A stretch of DNA of 64,000 bases from positions 1-64,000 of the forward strand of contig JACRDN010000022.1 of NCBI GenBank assembly GCA_016218575.1, in the 5' to 3' direction. Source of the DNA: Elusimicrobiota bacterium (lineage in GTDB: Bacteria > Elusimicrobiota > Elusimicrobia > UBA1565 > UBA9628). The notes under the pieces are model-generated. The model ran no database searches and was not told where the DNA came from. It saw only the letters and a list, made by a program, of their open reading frames with translations. The position numbers and the translations under genes are program-made. Below are positions 1-8,700 of the stretch, in pieces (positions within the stretch are counted from its first letter, which is position 1; each line of letters starts with the position of its first letter).

Positions 1-72
1 AGCAATGTTCCTGCGCTGGCCGCGATTGGAACCGAAGAGCAAGCGGAGGTGAGGCAACTAGTCGCGGCCTAA
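1..72 (+). CDS. C-terminal fragment of a gene cut by the window edge
   Basis: Frame 1 is open from base 1 to a TAA at 70-72 and encodes 23 residues ending in Q-L-V-A-A. The rest of the gene lies to the left of the window. No function can be assigned. It is included because the frame is open from the edge and the codons are GC-rich at third positions like its neighbours. Confidence 0.35.
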   Translation, partial: SNVPALAAIGTEEQAEVRQLVAA

Positions 73-181
73 AAAGTTAGAATGAATCCCTCACCAATTA
101 GGTTACGCTACGCAATTTCCCCGGACATCGGGGCACGGCCCAACGGTCAAATTCGGCCGCTTCAACGGAACGCCGAGCCGT

Positions 182-592
182 TTGGAGACGCAAGTGTCAC
201 AGGAAGAGAAGAGGTTAGAAGCCGCATGGTCGCAGTATTTCAACATGATCCGCGAGCAGTTCCCTTACTCCAAGTGGAAGGACGTGAGGATTTCCAAGGG
301 CGCCGTCGTGGACTGGGGCCGCGTAGAGTTCACGGAGCTCCTTTCCCGAGGCGAAGAGCCTCCCCCGGAATTCGTTCCCGAGGATTTCAATTGGCAATGG
401 CGGCACCTGAGGCGGCGTTGCGAAGCCTTGCGGGACTGCGTTATTGCCGAGATCCATTTCACGCATGGACGCCCCGTGCAGGTCGTCTATGCCAAAGAAA
501 ACGGGAGGATGAGCAATCCCGCCGATTGCGTCAGGTTCCCGTTGATCGGGCAACAGCAGAACGCCCAGGAGGTGATGATGGCGGCAGTATAG
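182..592 (+). CDS. Hypothetical protein, 136 aa
   Basis: A 136-residue soluble protein with no signal peptide or membrane segment. It is rich in aromatic and charged residues (Tyr-Phe near the N-terminus, then N-W-Q-W-R-H-L-R-R-R). The start is uncertain: TTG at 182 is used here, and GTG at 194 is an equally good choice. Competing frames on both strands (82-609 plus, 215-688 minus) have Arg/Pro/Gly-rich compositions typical of shadow translation, so this frame is preferred. I do not recognise the family. It sits in the accessory left part of the mobile element. Confidence 0.5.
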   Translation: METQVSQEEKRLEAAWSQYFNMIREQFPYSKWKDVRISKGAVVDWGRVEFTELLSRGEEPPPEFVPEDFNWQWRHLRRRCEALRDCVIAEIHFTHGRPVQVVYAKENGRMSNPADCVRFPLIGQQQNAQEVMMAAV

Positions 593-690
593 TCGTCGAA
601 CGAACGTAAATCGTAAATCCCTTCGGGGATAAATTCCACCCGCAGCCGACCGAAAAAATCGGACGCCAAAGGTGATCGAGGAGATCATTT

Positions 691-1509
691 ATGGTACCGA
701 ACATCGGTCAAATAAGTAGCGTCGTCGTTGCCGTACCCGTCGCGGAATCCGTCGTCGCAACCCTCCCGGAGCCCGTTGAGCCCGTGGCGGAAGCCTGGGA
801 GATACGCCTCGTGAAAGCCGCCGCGGCGCGGCTGGGCCGGAGCTTCCCGCAGAAGCCGCGCCACAAGGTCATCGAGGAACTTCTCGATGGTCTGATGGAG
901 GAGAAACAATCCCGCCAGCTCCAAAACCTCAATCACTGGCCTGAGCATGGCCCGAGGTTTCTTGAAGCCCTTGCCCAGCGCTGGCGGGTTCAAGAAGCGG
1001 CGCGGCTCGAAAGAATCCCGGCGGTTCTCGCCGCGAAGCATGAGGGCGCGCTTAAGCTGGCCTTCGCGATAACGGACAACCTTCCCGACGCCGATGAGGC
1101 GGTCGCTCAGTCCGACTTCGAGTTCCTGACCGACGCGGTCAAGGAAGACTTCTACCCTCTGGCGGTCAAAAGGAACTCCCTGGACATTGTCAGGGACCGC
1201 GAAGGGCATGGGGTGGTGCCCTTGGAGGGAGCCTTCGATGGATCGGATGACGGCGGCGAGGAGACGGTGGATATCCTCCTACACCGCCTTCAAAGCGAGC
1301 CCGTCGCGGCGGGCTCCGACGGGAAAGACCCTCTGAGGATTCTGCTTGACCGCAAGTCCAGGCACCTCGCGCGCACCCAGCGCTCGAAAGCGAAAAAAAA
1401 GGCCGCGACTGATGGAAAGCATCGCTGGGTCAAGCAGAAACTCTGGGGGCAAAAATTGGGAATCGGGGCGAAAATCGGTAACGATTCGCCTCGCTCGTCC
1501 GATTACTAA
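691..1509 (+). CDS. Hypothetical protein, 272 aa, basic C-terminus
   Basis: The ATG at 691 is preceded by GAGGAG about eight bases upstream, and the codons show the expected GC-rich third positions. Residues 1-30 are Val/Pro/Ala-rich without a clear signal peptide. Residues 35-130 look helical and charged. The last 50 residues are Lys/Arg-rich, which would fit nucleic-acid binding, but no catalytic motif is visible. An overlapping minus-strand frame (685-1209) lacks a good ribosome site and is treated as a shadow. The family is not recognised. Its position in the ICE accessory region suggests a mobile-element function, which is inference. Confidence 0.55.
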   Translation: MVPNIGQISSVVVAVPVAESVVATLPEPVEPVAEAWEIRLVKAAAARLGRSFPQKPRHKVIEELLDGLMEEKQSRQLQNLNHWPEHGPRFLEALAQRWRVQEAARLERIPAVLAAKHEGALKLAFAITDNLPDADEAVAQSDFEFLTDAVKEDFYPLAVKRNSLDIVRDREGHGVVPLEGAFDGSDDGGEETVDILLHRLQSEPVAAGSDGKDPLRILLDRKSRHLARTQRSKAKKKAATDGKHRWVKQKLWGQKLGIGAKIGNDSPRSSDY

Positions 1510-1607
1510 GTGAGGGGCAATTGCGGGCAGCCTGGTAGCCAGTCAGCGAGACTCGGGGAGCGCGAATCATCCCCACCTGCCCAGCAATCCCAAGGAGGGA
1601 GTAGAGA

Positions 1608-2414
1608 GTGGCAAGCGTAGCGGAGAAGAAAGGCGGCGAGCAGATTCAAGTGGGACAACCGGGGACGGCGTCCAGGTTCCGGCACCACAGCCGTAGGCAT
1701 CCGATCGGCATCATGGGGCGATATTTCACGGATGAGGAGGGCCGGTTCTGCTACCGGGACGGCGGCGAACCGGTGCTTCAAGAGCGGCGTCTGCCCCCTA
1801 CGCCGCACCGCCGGGTGATGACGTTCAGCGCGCTTTGGGCGCTTGGACCCGCTGCCTTGGAGTCGTGCGAGGCCCTGCTGCTTCCCGATGAGTTCATCAA
1901 GCTCGTGGAGGCCGTCTCAGGACATTCGGTGGATAGGCAAACCCTCCAGTTCTACAGCTCACCGCGAGGCCGTCTGATTCCTCCGCCGAACTACCGGTTT
2001 CGCCACCGATCTCACTATCTGCATCCCGAGCACACCTACGTCACCGCGGTCGTCCTGCACCTTCGGAGGCGCTATTTCTTTCCGGTCAGCCTGGCGCGGG
2101 AAGTCGTCCGGGCTGTCTCGCCGAAGCATTACGACCTGATCCTGAGGGATGCGCTCAATGCGGAGGAGATTCGTCTGCTGGCATCCTCCGGCACGCCAAG
2201 GATTACCCCTGAGGCGCTCATGTCCAGGCGCATCTTGCGACCTTTGTGGGCTCCTGAAGCGGTGGACAAGGGCGGGCTCTCGGGAGCTTTGGGTGGGTTG
2301 GGGATTCTTGGCGGCGTGAAGAATTTCTGCGGCCGCGCGCGGGGAAGGCGCCGCATAAAAGGGAACAACCGGGCGCCGGGGCGCTCGCAAAAGGAGAAAA
2401 CCAGACATGGCTAA
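1608..2414 (+). CDS. MerR-like winged-helix protein (putative regulator)
   Basis: A GTG start at 1608 follows a GGAGGGAG ribosome site. About residues 98-165 resemble the MerR DNA-binding fold: a helix ending V-D-R-Q-T-L-Q-F-Y, then a wing with R-L-I-P-P-P-N-Y and R-H-R-S-H-Y-L, then a helix with H-L-R-R-R-Y-F-F-P-V-S-L-A-R-E-V-V. This matches the family pattern of TLRYYE, GLLPPP, RxY, LRxxGFSLxEI. The N-terminal 60 residues and the basic C-terminus are unassigned. No metal-binding cysteines follow the domain, so metal sensing is unlikely. A role in controlling transfer or replication of the element is inferred from position. The next gene overlaps by eight bases. Confidence 0.6.
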   Translation: MASVAEKKGGEQIQVGQPGTASRFRHHSRRHPIGIMGRYFTDEEGRFCYRDGGEPVLQERRLPPTPHRRVMTFSALWALGPAALESCEALLLPDEFIKLVEAVSGHSVDRQTLQFYSSPRGRLIPPPNYRFRHRSHYLHPEHTYVTAVVLHLRRRYFFPVSLAREVVRAVSPKHYDLILRDALNAEEIRLLASSGTPRITPEALMSRRILRPLWAPEAVDKGGLSGALGGLGILGGVKNFCGRARGRRRIKGNNRAPGRSQKEKTRHG

Positions 2415-2688
2415 CGACATGACGGCGGTGGAGGAGGACGGCGGGTTGGGTCACCTGGAGGACGGGGAACCCGGACAGTCTGGCCGGCCGGAAGGCCGGA
2501 AGTCGAAGGCCGCGACCTACATCAAGCTCCAGACTTATCAGCCGCTCAAGGAGGCCGTGACGCTCGATGAGATCCGGCTCAAATACATGAAGCAGGGCGT
2601 GGACGTGAGCCGCAGCCGGCTGATCTCCGAGGCGATCAAGCTGCTGGCGCAGGCCGTCTCGGAGGGCAAATTTGAGCTCAGGGGGTAG
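2407..2688 (+). CDS. Small ribbon-helix-helix-like DNA-binding protein
   Basis: A 93-residue protein whose ATG overlaps the end of the upstream gene by eight bases, with GGAGAAAA as the ribosome site. The N-terminal 35 residues are acidic and Gly-rich, probably disordered. The C-terminal 55 residues fit a strand-helix-helix plan: T-Y-I-K-L-Q-T-Y, then K-E-A-V-T-L-D-E-I-R-L-K-Y, then S-R-S-R-L-I-S-E-A-I-K-L-L. This is typical of plasmid ribbon-helix-helix regulators and of MobC-like accessory proteins. It lies directly upstream of the palindromic block at 2697-2902, which it might bind. The fold is inferred by eye and was not tested. Confidence 0.55.
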   Translation: MANDMTAVEEDGGLGHLEDGEPGQSGRPEGRKSKAATYIKLQTYQPLKEAVTLDEIRLKYMKQGVDVSRSRLISEAIKLLAQAVSEGKFELRG

Positions 2689-2696
2689 CTGCTACA

Positions 2697-2730
2697 CGCT
2701 TCTGTCGCCGCTTCTGTCGTTGCAGAAGCG
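2697..2730 (+). repeat. Tandem 11-bp repeat with inverted third copy (hairpin)
   Basis: CGCTTCTGTCG occurs at 2697-2707 and again at 2709-2719, with a 12-base period. The second copy pairs with CAGAAGCG at 2723-2730 to give a perfect 8-bp stem with a 6-base loop. It lies just after the stop of the ribbon-helix-helix-like gene. It could be a terminator without a T-run, or a set of protein-binding sites in an origin region. Confidence 0.6.
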
Positions 2731-2763
2731 TGGTGAAAACACTGAAACCATGAAATCATCTGG

Positions 2764-2902
2764 ATTTCACTGCCAAATTTAGTCCACCTCTTTGGCGCCG
2801 GGGGCGCCAAATCCTCCTGACCACACCCCCACTACGATAGTGAGAATTTGGGTTGGGGTGGTGGTGTGGTCAGGAGGTCGGTGGACTGGAAGGCAGTGAA
2901 AT
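2764..2902. other. Nested palindromic block, candidate oriT or replication origin
   Basis: Three pairs of perfect inverted arms are nested around one centre. They are 2764-2774 with 2892-2902 (11 bp), 2781-2788 with 2880-2887 (8 bp), and 2813-2827 with 2863-2877 (15 bp). The left half also carries its own hairpin, TTTGGCGCC with GGCGCCAAA, between 2791 and 2811. The block lies between a ribbon-helix-helix-like gene and a Replic_Relax-type gene that precedes the coupling protein, which is a typical oriT position. No nick site can be named from sequence alone. Confidence 0.6.
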
Positions 2903-2924
2903 AGGAAAAAAAAGAGGACTGATT

Positions 2925-3983
2925 GTGATTGAGATACAGATTTTTAGGAACGGAAAAAAGATGAAGGTGGAGGTAGGAATAAGGACTTTAGGGATTCTGA
3001 GATCTCTGGAAAAGTGGGGAATCATGGGGTTGGCTCAGATGGAAGGGCTGCTGTTCTGCAACGGTTTGGATACGACGGCGAGGGTTGATTTGTTCTTCAA
3101 CTCGAAGTTCCGGGACGAGTATCGGGGGGCCAGTTACAAGGCTGTCAGGTACCTTGAGGAATTGGGTCTGGTAACGGTCAACCACTATACGAACATGCCT
3201 CGGATTTACACCCTGACTACGGCGGGGCACCAAGCCCTAAGGGGGCTGGACCTGTCTTTATTGCCGGAGTTCCGGGCCTCTTTGGCCGATTCTTTGGTCA
3301 AGCACGAACTGCTGGTCACCGGGATCGGCTTGGTCTTGAGCGAGCTTCTCGGCTTGTCCGTCTCGACCGAGTTTGAACGGCAGGTGTTCAGCCAGGGGGC
3401 CGCGCGGAGCGCGGCTGCGGGCGACATTCCCATGCCGGACCTTTGGATTTCTGAGCCGGGAAAACCCAAGGTCATAGAGGTGGAAAGGACGCAGAAGTCA
3501 CGCGAGCGTTACCGCAAAACCTGGGCGTCGTACCGGCACGATCTTCCGCCCGCGACGGTCGTGCTTTACATCACCTCCTTCCCCAACGGGCCAAGGCTCA
3601 TCCTCGCCAGGGCGCGAAAACTGATGGCCGACTTCATCTACGTGTGCAGCCTGGAGGACTTCAAAGCCAGCTTGGGGCGCGGCCCTTATGTGGGCTATCG
3701 CGGCGGCGAGATCGTGCTGGGCCAGCCCCAAGGGACGAATCCCCAGCGCGTCGCGCCAGCAAGCCTCCCAGCCCGCCAGGACGCCTCGGCCGGGGGGAGT
3801 CTTCCCGTCGCGCCGTTCGCTCCGCCTCCCCAATCCATCCGGATCGGGGAGCTCATCCGGCCGAGGGGCCGGCCGGATCAGTTCGCTGCGCCGCTGGCGA
3901 TTCGTCCCTTCCCCCGCCCCCATCCTCCGACTCCTTCCCCGGCCCCGGAAGGAGAGGAACTGCTGAACGGAGACCCGCGATGA
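2925..3983 (+). CDS. Replic_Relax-type protein, putative relaxase or initiator
   Basis: A 352-residue protein. GTG at 2925 follows AGAGGA with six bases of spacing; ATG at 2961 is an alternative. The N-terminal 120 residues look like a winged helix with L-R-S-L-E-K-W-G-I-M-G, Y-K-A-V-R-Y-L-E-E-L-G-L-V and a Y-T-L-T-T-A-G-H-Q-A-L segment. About residues 165-205 carry M-P-D-L-W, then V-I-E-V-E-R-T-Q-K-S-R-E-R-Y, resembling the PD-(D/E)xK-like core of the Replic_Relax family. That family is known from plasmids and integrative elements. The C-terminal 100 residues are Pro-rich. The stop overlaps the start of the coupling-protein gene (ATGA). No canonical relaxase is visible elsewhere in the window, so this is the best candidate for DNA processing. 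Confidence 0.65.
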   Translation: MIEIQIFRNGKKMKVEVGIRTLGILRSLEKWGIMGLAQMEGLLFCNGLDTTARVDLFFNSKFRDEYRGASYKAVRYLEELGLVTVNHYTNMPRIYTLTTAGHQALRGLDLSLLPEFRASLADSLVKHELLVTGIGLVLSELLGLSVSTEFERQVFSQGAARSAAAGDIPMPDLWISEPGKPKVIEVERTQKSRERYRKTWASYRHDLPPATVVLYITSFPNGPRLILARARKLMADFIYVCSLEDFKASLGRGPYVGYRGGEIVLGQPQGTNPQRVAPASLPARQDASAGGSLPVAPFAPPPQSIRIGELIRPRGRPDQFAAPLAIRPFPRPHPPTPSPAPEGEELLNGDPR

Positions 3984-5737
3984 GCCAAGTCCTCTTCCTA
4001 TTAATGATGGCGGTGATGGCGGCAAGCCTGGTCCTGTTGGGGCTGGGCTACAAGAAGACGGGCGCCGCCGTCTTCGCGAAGGCGGCCTTCATCTTCCTGG
4101 CCTTCCTGCCGTGGCGGACGGTGGATCTCCTGGTCCGGGACAACGCCCGGTTCCGGAAATGGGCCGTTCCCCGGATGGGCGCGGTCCGCCGCGGCTGGTA
4201 CTCCGCCTCGGGAGCCTTCAGCCTGGCGGTCGGCCTCTGCATCGCGCTGCGGAAATCCAAGCAAGGCCGCCGGTCGGAGTGGGACGAGCCGAAAGACCAG
4301 CGCGGTTTGGACAAGGCGCTTGAGAAACATCTGGATCGCGGGGCCGAGAAAGCCGGCACGTTCATGGGCATGGCGGCCGGGGGGCGGTCCGTTTTTCTCA
4401 CGCCGGTTTCCCGCGAGCGGCACATGCAGATCGTGGGGCCGACGCGCTCCGGGAAATCCCAGTTCCTCTTCGCCTTGAGCGCCCAGGACATGCGCCAGGG
4501 CATGCCGGTTTTCTTCATGGAAGCCAAGGGCGACCATTCCGATTTCGACCAATTCCACGCCCTGGCGGACCGCTGCGGCCGTGGCTCGGCGGTGCGCTAC
4601 TTCAATCCCCAGGACCCGCGCTCCCACACGTTCAACCCAATCCGCCCCGTCCCTGGGCAGGATGCCACGGCGCTCGCCAACCAACTGGCGCGGGTCCTGG
4701 GACGGGAGCCCAAGTCGTCCGGCGAGGGGAAGGACTACTACCTTCAGGTGGACTACGCCAAGATCCAGAACATGGCGGAGATCTTCTGGAAATCCGGCCT
4801 TCAGTTCACCTTCCGGGACTGCTTCTACTACTTCAGCCGCTCCGAGTGCCGGGAGAAGGCGTTTCGAGCCTGCAACGATGAGGCCTTGGTCGCGATGGCG
4901 CGGCAGGAGTTCGAGCAGAATCCGGACACCACGGCCCTGACCTCGGCGATAAGACCCTGGACCACCGGGGTATTGGGCGATCTCCTTAATACTTATTCGC
5001 CCCAGATCAAGCTGGAGGACATTTTCAACGATAAGCAGCTTGCCTACTTCGCCATACCGATAGGGCACCTTCAGGTCCTCGCCAACCCCCTCGGCCGGAT
5101 GCTGATCTCGGGCCTCCTGTCGGTGGCGACCTGGCGGCAGCAGGCCCGGGTCAAGCCCGGCCCGGCCTCGGTGATCCTGGATGAGTTTGCAGAATTCGCG
5201 ACGCCGGCTTTCAAGTCTTTCATCCAGACGGTGGGCTCGGCGCGGTTCTGGACCATTCTCTCCCATCAGGACCTGGGCCAGCTCAGGAATATCGAAGGGA
5301 TGGACGCCGACGCCTTCGAGTCCGCGGTGTTCAACAACACGTCCGGCTGCAAGGTGTGCTTCCGGACCCCGGACCCGGAGGACGCCGAATTCTGGTCCTC
5401 CATGCTGGGCACCTATTCGACTTTCGACGACACCGAGCGCGTTCAGAAGAGCTTCCTCGGAACCCGCGGGACCGGAGAGATGTCCCGCCGCAAGGTGGAG
5501 CACTTCAAGGTTCACCCCAATACCCTCAAGAATCTCAAGCCGGGGAGCGCGCTCGTGTTCGCTCCGGGCCACGAAGACACCATGGCTCGGACCGCGCGGG
5601 TCTTCAAACTGGCGGGCGGCCGGACGCCGGAACTGGAAGCCGTGATGCCTGAAACCGAGGAAGGCCTGGACCTGGCCTCGGCGGCCAAGCCCAGCCAGAA
5701 GACCGCCGTCGTCAACGAGAGAGGCCTCCGATCATGA
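3980..5737 (+). CDS. virD4: Type IV coupling protein, VirD4/TraG family
   Basis: A 585-residue inner-membrane ATPase that would hand the DNA-protein substrate to the secretion channel. Two or three N-terminal membrane segments (about residues 5-25, 32-50 and 70-85) precede the P-loop domain. Walker A is G-P-T-R-S-G-K-S near residue 155, and Walker B is V-I-L-D-E-F near 400. The length fits the family. ATG 3980 is chosen because it overlaps the upstream stop (ATGA) and starts directly with the membrane segments; the open frame upstream to 3644 is out of character. The 3' end overlaps the next gene in the same way. Confidence 0.9.
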   Translation: MSQVLFLLMMAVMAASLVLLGLGYKKTGAAVFAKAAFIFLAFLPWRTVDLLVRDNARFRKWAVPRMGAVRRGWYSASGAFSLAVGLCIALRKSKQGRRSEWDEPKDQRGLDKALEKHLDRGAEKAGTFMGMAAGGRSVFLTPVSRERHMQIVGPTRSGKSQFLFALSAQDMRQGMPVFFMEAKGDHSDFDQFHALADRCGRGSAVRYFNPQDPRSHTFNPIRPVPGQDATALANQLARVLGREPKSSGEGKDYYLQVDYAKIQNMAEIFWKSGLQFTFRDCFYYFSRSECREKAFRACNDEALVAMARQEFEQNPDTTALTSAIRPWTTGVLGDLLNTYSPQIKLEDIFNDKQLAYFAIPIGHLQVLANPLGRMLISGLLSVATWRQQARVKPGPASVILDEFAEFATPAFKSFIQTVGSARFWTILSHQDLGQLRNIEGMDADAFESAVFNNTSGCKVCFRTPDPEDAEFWSSMLGTYSTFDDTERVQKSFLGTRGTGEMSRRKVEHFKVHPNTLKNLKPGSALVFAPGHEDTMARTARVFKLAGGRTPELEAVMPETEEGLDLASAAKPSQKTAVVNERGLRS

Positions 5738-8700
5738 GATACGCCGCGCTTGCAGTCCTGCTGTCTTCCACGGTTTTCCCTGCGGAGCTGTTTGCGGGCG
5801 CCTACTTCCAACAAGCCTCCTTCCCGGTCGCTTATGCCTCGGTGGCTGGGACGGACAGCGATTCGCTCGGAAACCTATACGTCTTGGGGAGGCCGGCGGG
5901 AGGGGCAAGCTACCAGGTCTCCGGCTTCCAGACTCCCGGGATGTCGGCCCTTTTCTCTTTCGATACCGGCGTCTCCTCGCCTATCGCCTTCGCGGTCGAG
6001 GGCTCCGGGATCATCGACATCCTGGACGCATCCTCGACCACCGTCACGTTGAAGCGTTTCCAGAATACCGGAGCGTTCGTGGGTCAGGTTTCCTACCCGC
6101 TCATGGCCAGCATTTACGACAACCCCAAGACCGTATTTTCGGCCGCCATAGATAAGGTGAACGGCCTGGTGTATCTGGCGTACCAGCAGTGGAGAAGCTA
6201 TTTGTGCCTGCAATGCCTCGGTTGCGGCTGCCCTCCCAGCGGCTATAAGGGCTACATCAGCCAGTACGATTTTTCAGGGAGTCTCCTGCTGACGGTAACG
6301 ATGCCCGGCGTCAGCGCGACCTACAGCTCGTGCTATACGCCGTCTTCCCTTGCCACGGACCCCCAAGGGGATATCTTCGTCGCGGACAACGTCTGCCAGC
6401 AGCTCTTCAAATATTCCAAGGCCGGCAGCCTCTTGAGCACCTTCTCGCCGCCGAGCTGGACCTCCAACTACTACGTCACGGTCCGGGGGATGTGGTCCGA
6501 CGCGCAGTCCAACCTGTATATCAGCCAGCCGGTGTGCGGCCCGAGCGGATGCCAGGCGGGCGTCGTGAAGCTGGATGGCATGGGCAATGTCCAGAGCAAG
6601 TTGGCCGCGGACTCTCCGACGGGCTGCGCGTGGGATGACCGGATTCTTTATCTCAATTCCGCGGGCGCGACGCCTTTGCGGCGGTTTATTTTCAACGGCG
6701 TCCCATCCGTCCCCAGCGAGAGCGCCCCCATCGGGCCGGTGGTTCAGCATTCATCCTCCGCGGCTCTCTCCTGGCAGTCTTCGGGCGACCCGGACGGCGA
6801 CCCGGTGACGTATTACGTCAGCCTCGGCGTCTCGCCGACGCAGCTTTCACCGATCGGCAATACCTCGCAGACGAGCTTCAACACGGCGCCGCTTACTTTC
6901 GAGGCGACGTATTACTGGCAAGTCGTGGCCATGGACTCCTATCAAGGCGTCCCGCTGCAACAACAATCCGCGCCCGTGGTCAGCGCCCGGCTGAGCCTTC
7001 AGAATTCCGCGCCGGGGGCGTTCGGCGTCGTTTCGGGGACCGGCACGGTCCTCACGCGGGCCGCTACGGCGCCGTTATCTTGGCAGACGGCGACGGACCC
7101 GGACGGCGATCCCGTGCTCTATGACGTATTCTGGAGGCCCGCCTCGCAAGCCACGGCCGCGGTGATCGCAACGATACCGCAGAACTCCGCGCAAGTCAGC
7201 GGCCTTTCCTTCGGCGCGACTTATTATTGGTCCGTCAAGGCGAGGGACGTTTACAACGCCTCGCGGCTCATGGCGGGCGGGGTCGAGCAGCCCTACAACT
7301 TGGTGTTTAAGAACTCGCCGCCGCCAGCGCCGCCCATTACGAGCGGGACCGGGATTTCGCAGCAGCACACGCTCTCTCCCCAGGCCAACCTGGCGTGGGC
7401 CGGGGTCACGGACCCGGACGGCGATCCCGTGGCCTACCATCTTCATGTCGGGACCAATCCCGCCGCCCTCGCGGCGGTTCAGGACGGGGCCCCTACATCC
7501 TTTCCCCTGCCCGGCCCGCTTTTCGGCACGACGTATTACTGGCAGGTGGCGGCCTCCGACCCCTACGGCGGGGCCAGCACGAGCCCGATTCAAAACCTGC
7601 TCCTCGTCCTTCAAGACAACCCGCCGACGCCGGTCGTTTACCTGACCACGGCGACTTCTTGGAGCCAGCATGCCGCGTCGCCAAACGTCGCCCTGCGCTG
7701 GGCCGCCTCCAACGATCCCGACGGAGATCCGGTTTCGTATCTCCTTGAAATTCAGACGGGCACCGAAGCCTGGCCCTCGATTCCAATGGGAGCCGCAACC
7801 AGCATAACGGTGAACCCGCTTTTCGAGACGACCTACTACTGGCGCGTGACGGCCTCCGACCCCTACGGCGGGGCTTCCACGGGGTCGTGGATGAACTTCG
7901 CGGTCCATCTCGCGAACCGGCCGCCCAATCCCATCGTCTATTCGACGCCGAATACGCTCGTCACGCGGGCGACCAGCTCCATCCTAAGCTGGCAGGACGC
8001 CGGCGATCCCGACGGCGACCCCACGAGCTATAGCCTGTCGCTCTCGACCGATCCTTCGGCGCAATTCGCAGTCCAGCAGGGAACAGCCACGGCTTACAAC
8101 CTGGGGTTTCAATTCGGGACCACCTATTACTGGTCCGTCTCCGCGACCGACAGTTTCGGGGGGCGCACGGATGGCCCTCTGCAAAGTTTCCTTCCCGTCT
8201 TCAAGAACTCGCCGCCGCTTTCCTTTTCGATCCTCACCGGAGCGGGCGTCCTCTCCACGAGGAATGCTTCGCAGCTCCTGTCCTGGCAGGCCACGACGGA
8301 CCCTGATGGGGATGGGGTGGCCTACGACCTCTCCCTTTCGAGCGACCCCAATACCATGCCGATTGTTCAGAGCTCCACGGCCGCGAGCTACAGCCTGCCG
8401 TTCCAGTTCGGGACGACCTATTATTGGCAGGTCACGGCCCGCGATGTCTTCGGCGCGGCGACATCGCCCGGGCTTCAAACTTTCCTGCCCGTTTTTCGGA
8501 ATTCACCTCCAACCGTTCCGGTCAACCAATCGAAGGCCGGCACCGTCCTCTATCACGGTTTCGCTCCAGCGCAATCCTTCTTCTGGCAACCTTCGACCGA
8601 TCCGGACGGCGACCCCTTCGCCTATAGCTTCTATATAGGGACCGACGCGACGAATCTCTCGGTCTCGAGCCCGGTTCCCCTGGGCTTCACGGTCCCGAGT

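Noticed and set aside
685-1209. Minus-strand ORF of 174 codons
   Set aside because: Weaker start context than the plus-strand gene, with no motif to support it. The plus strand has a clear ribosome site.
691-1509. Transposase or integrase remnant
   Set aside because: No DDE, HUH or recombinase motif is visible in either strand, so it is left as a hypothetical protein.
1-2700. Left attachment site of the element
   Set aside because: I looked for a copy of either end of tRNA-Ser at the left of the window and found none, so the boundary must be outside.
4001-5572. 523-codon open frame on the minus strand inside virD4
   Set aside because: It is the mirror of a clear P-loop ATPase, is Arg/Gly/Leu-rich in shadow style, and has no motif or ribosome site.
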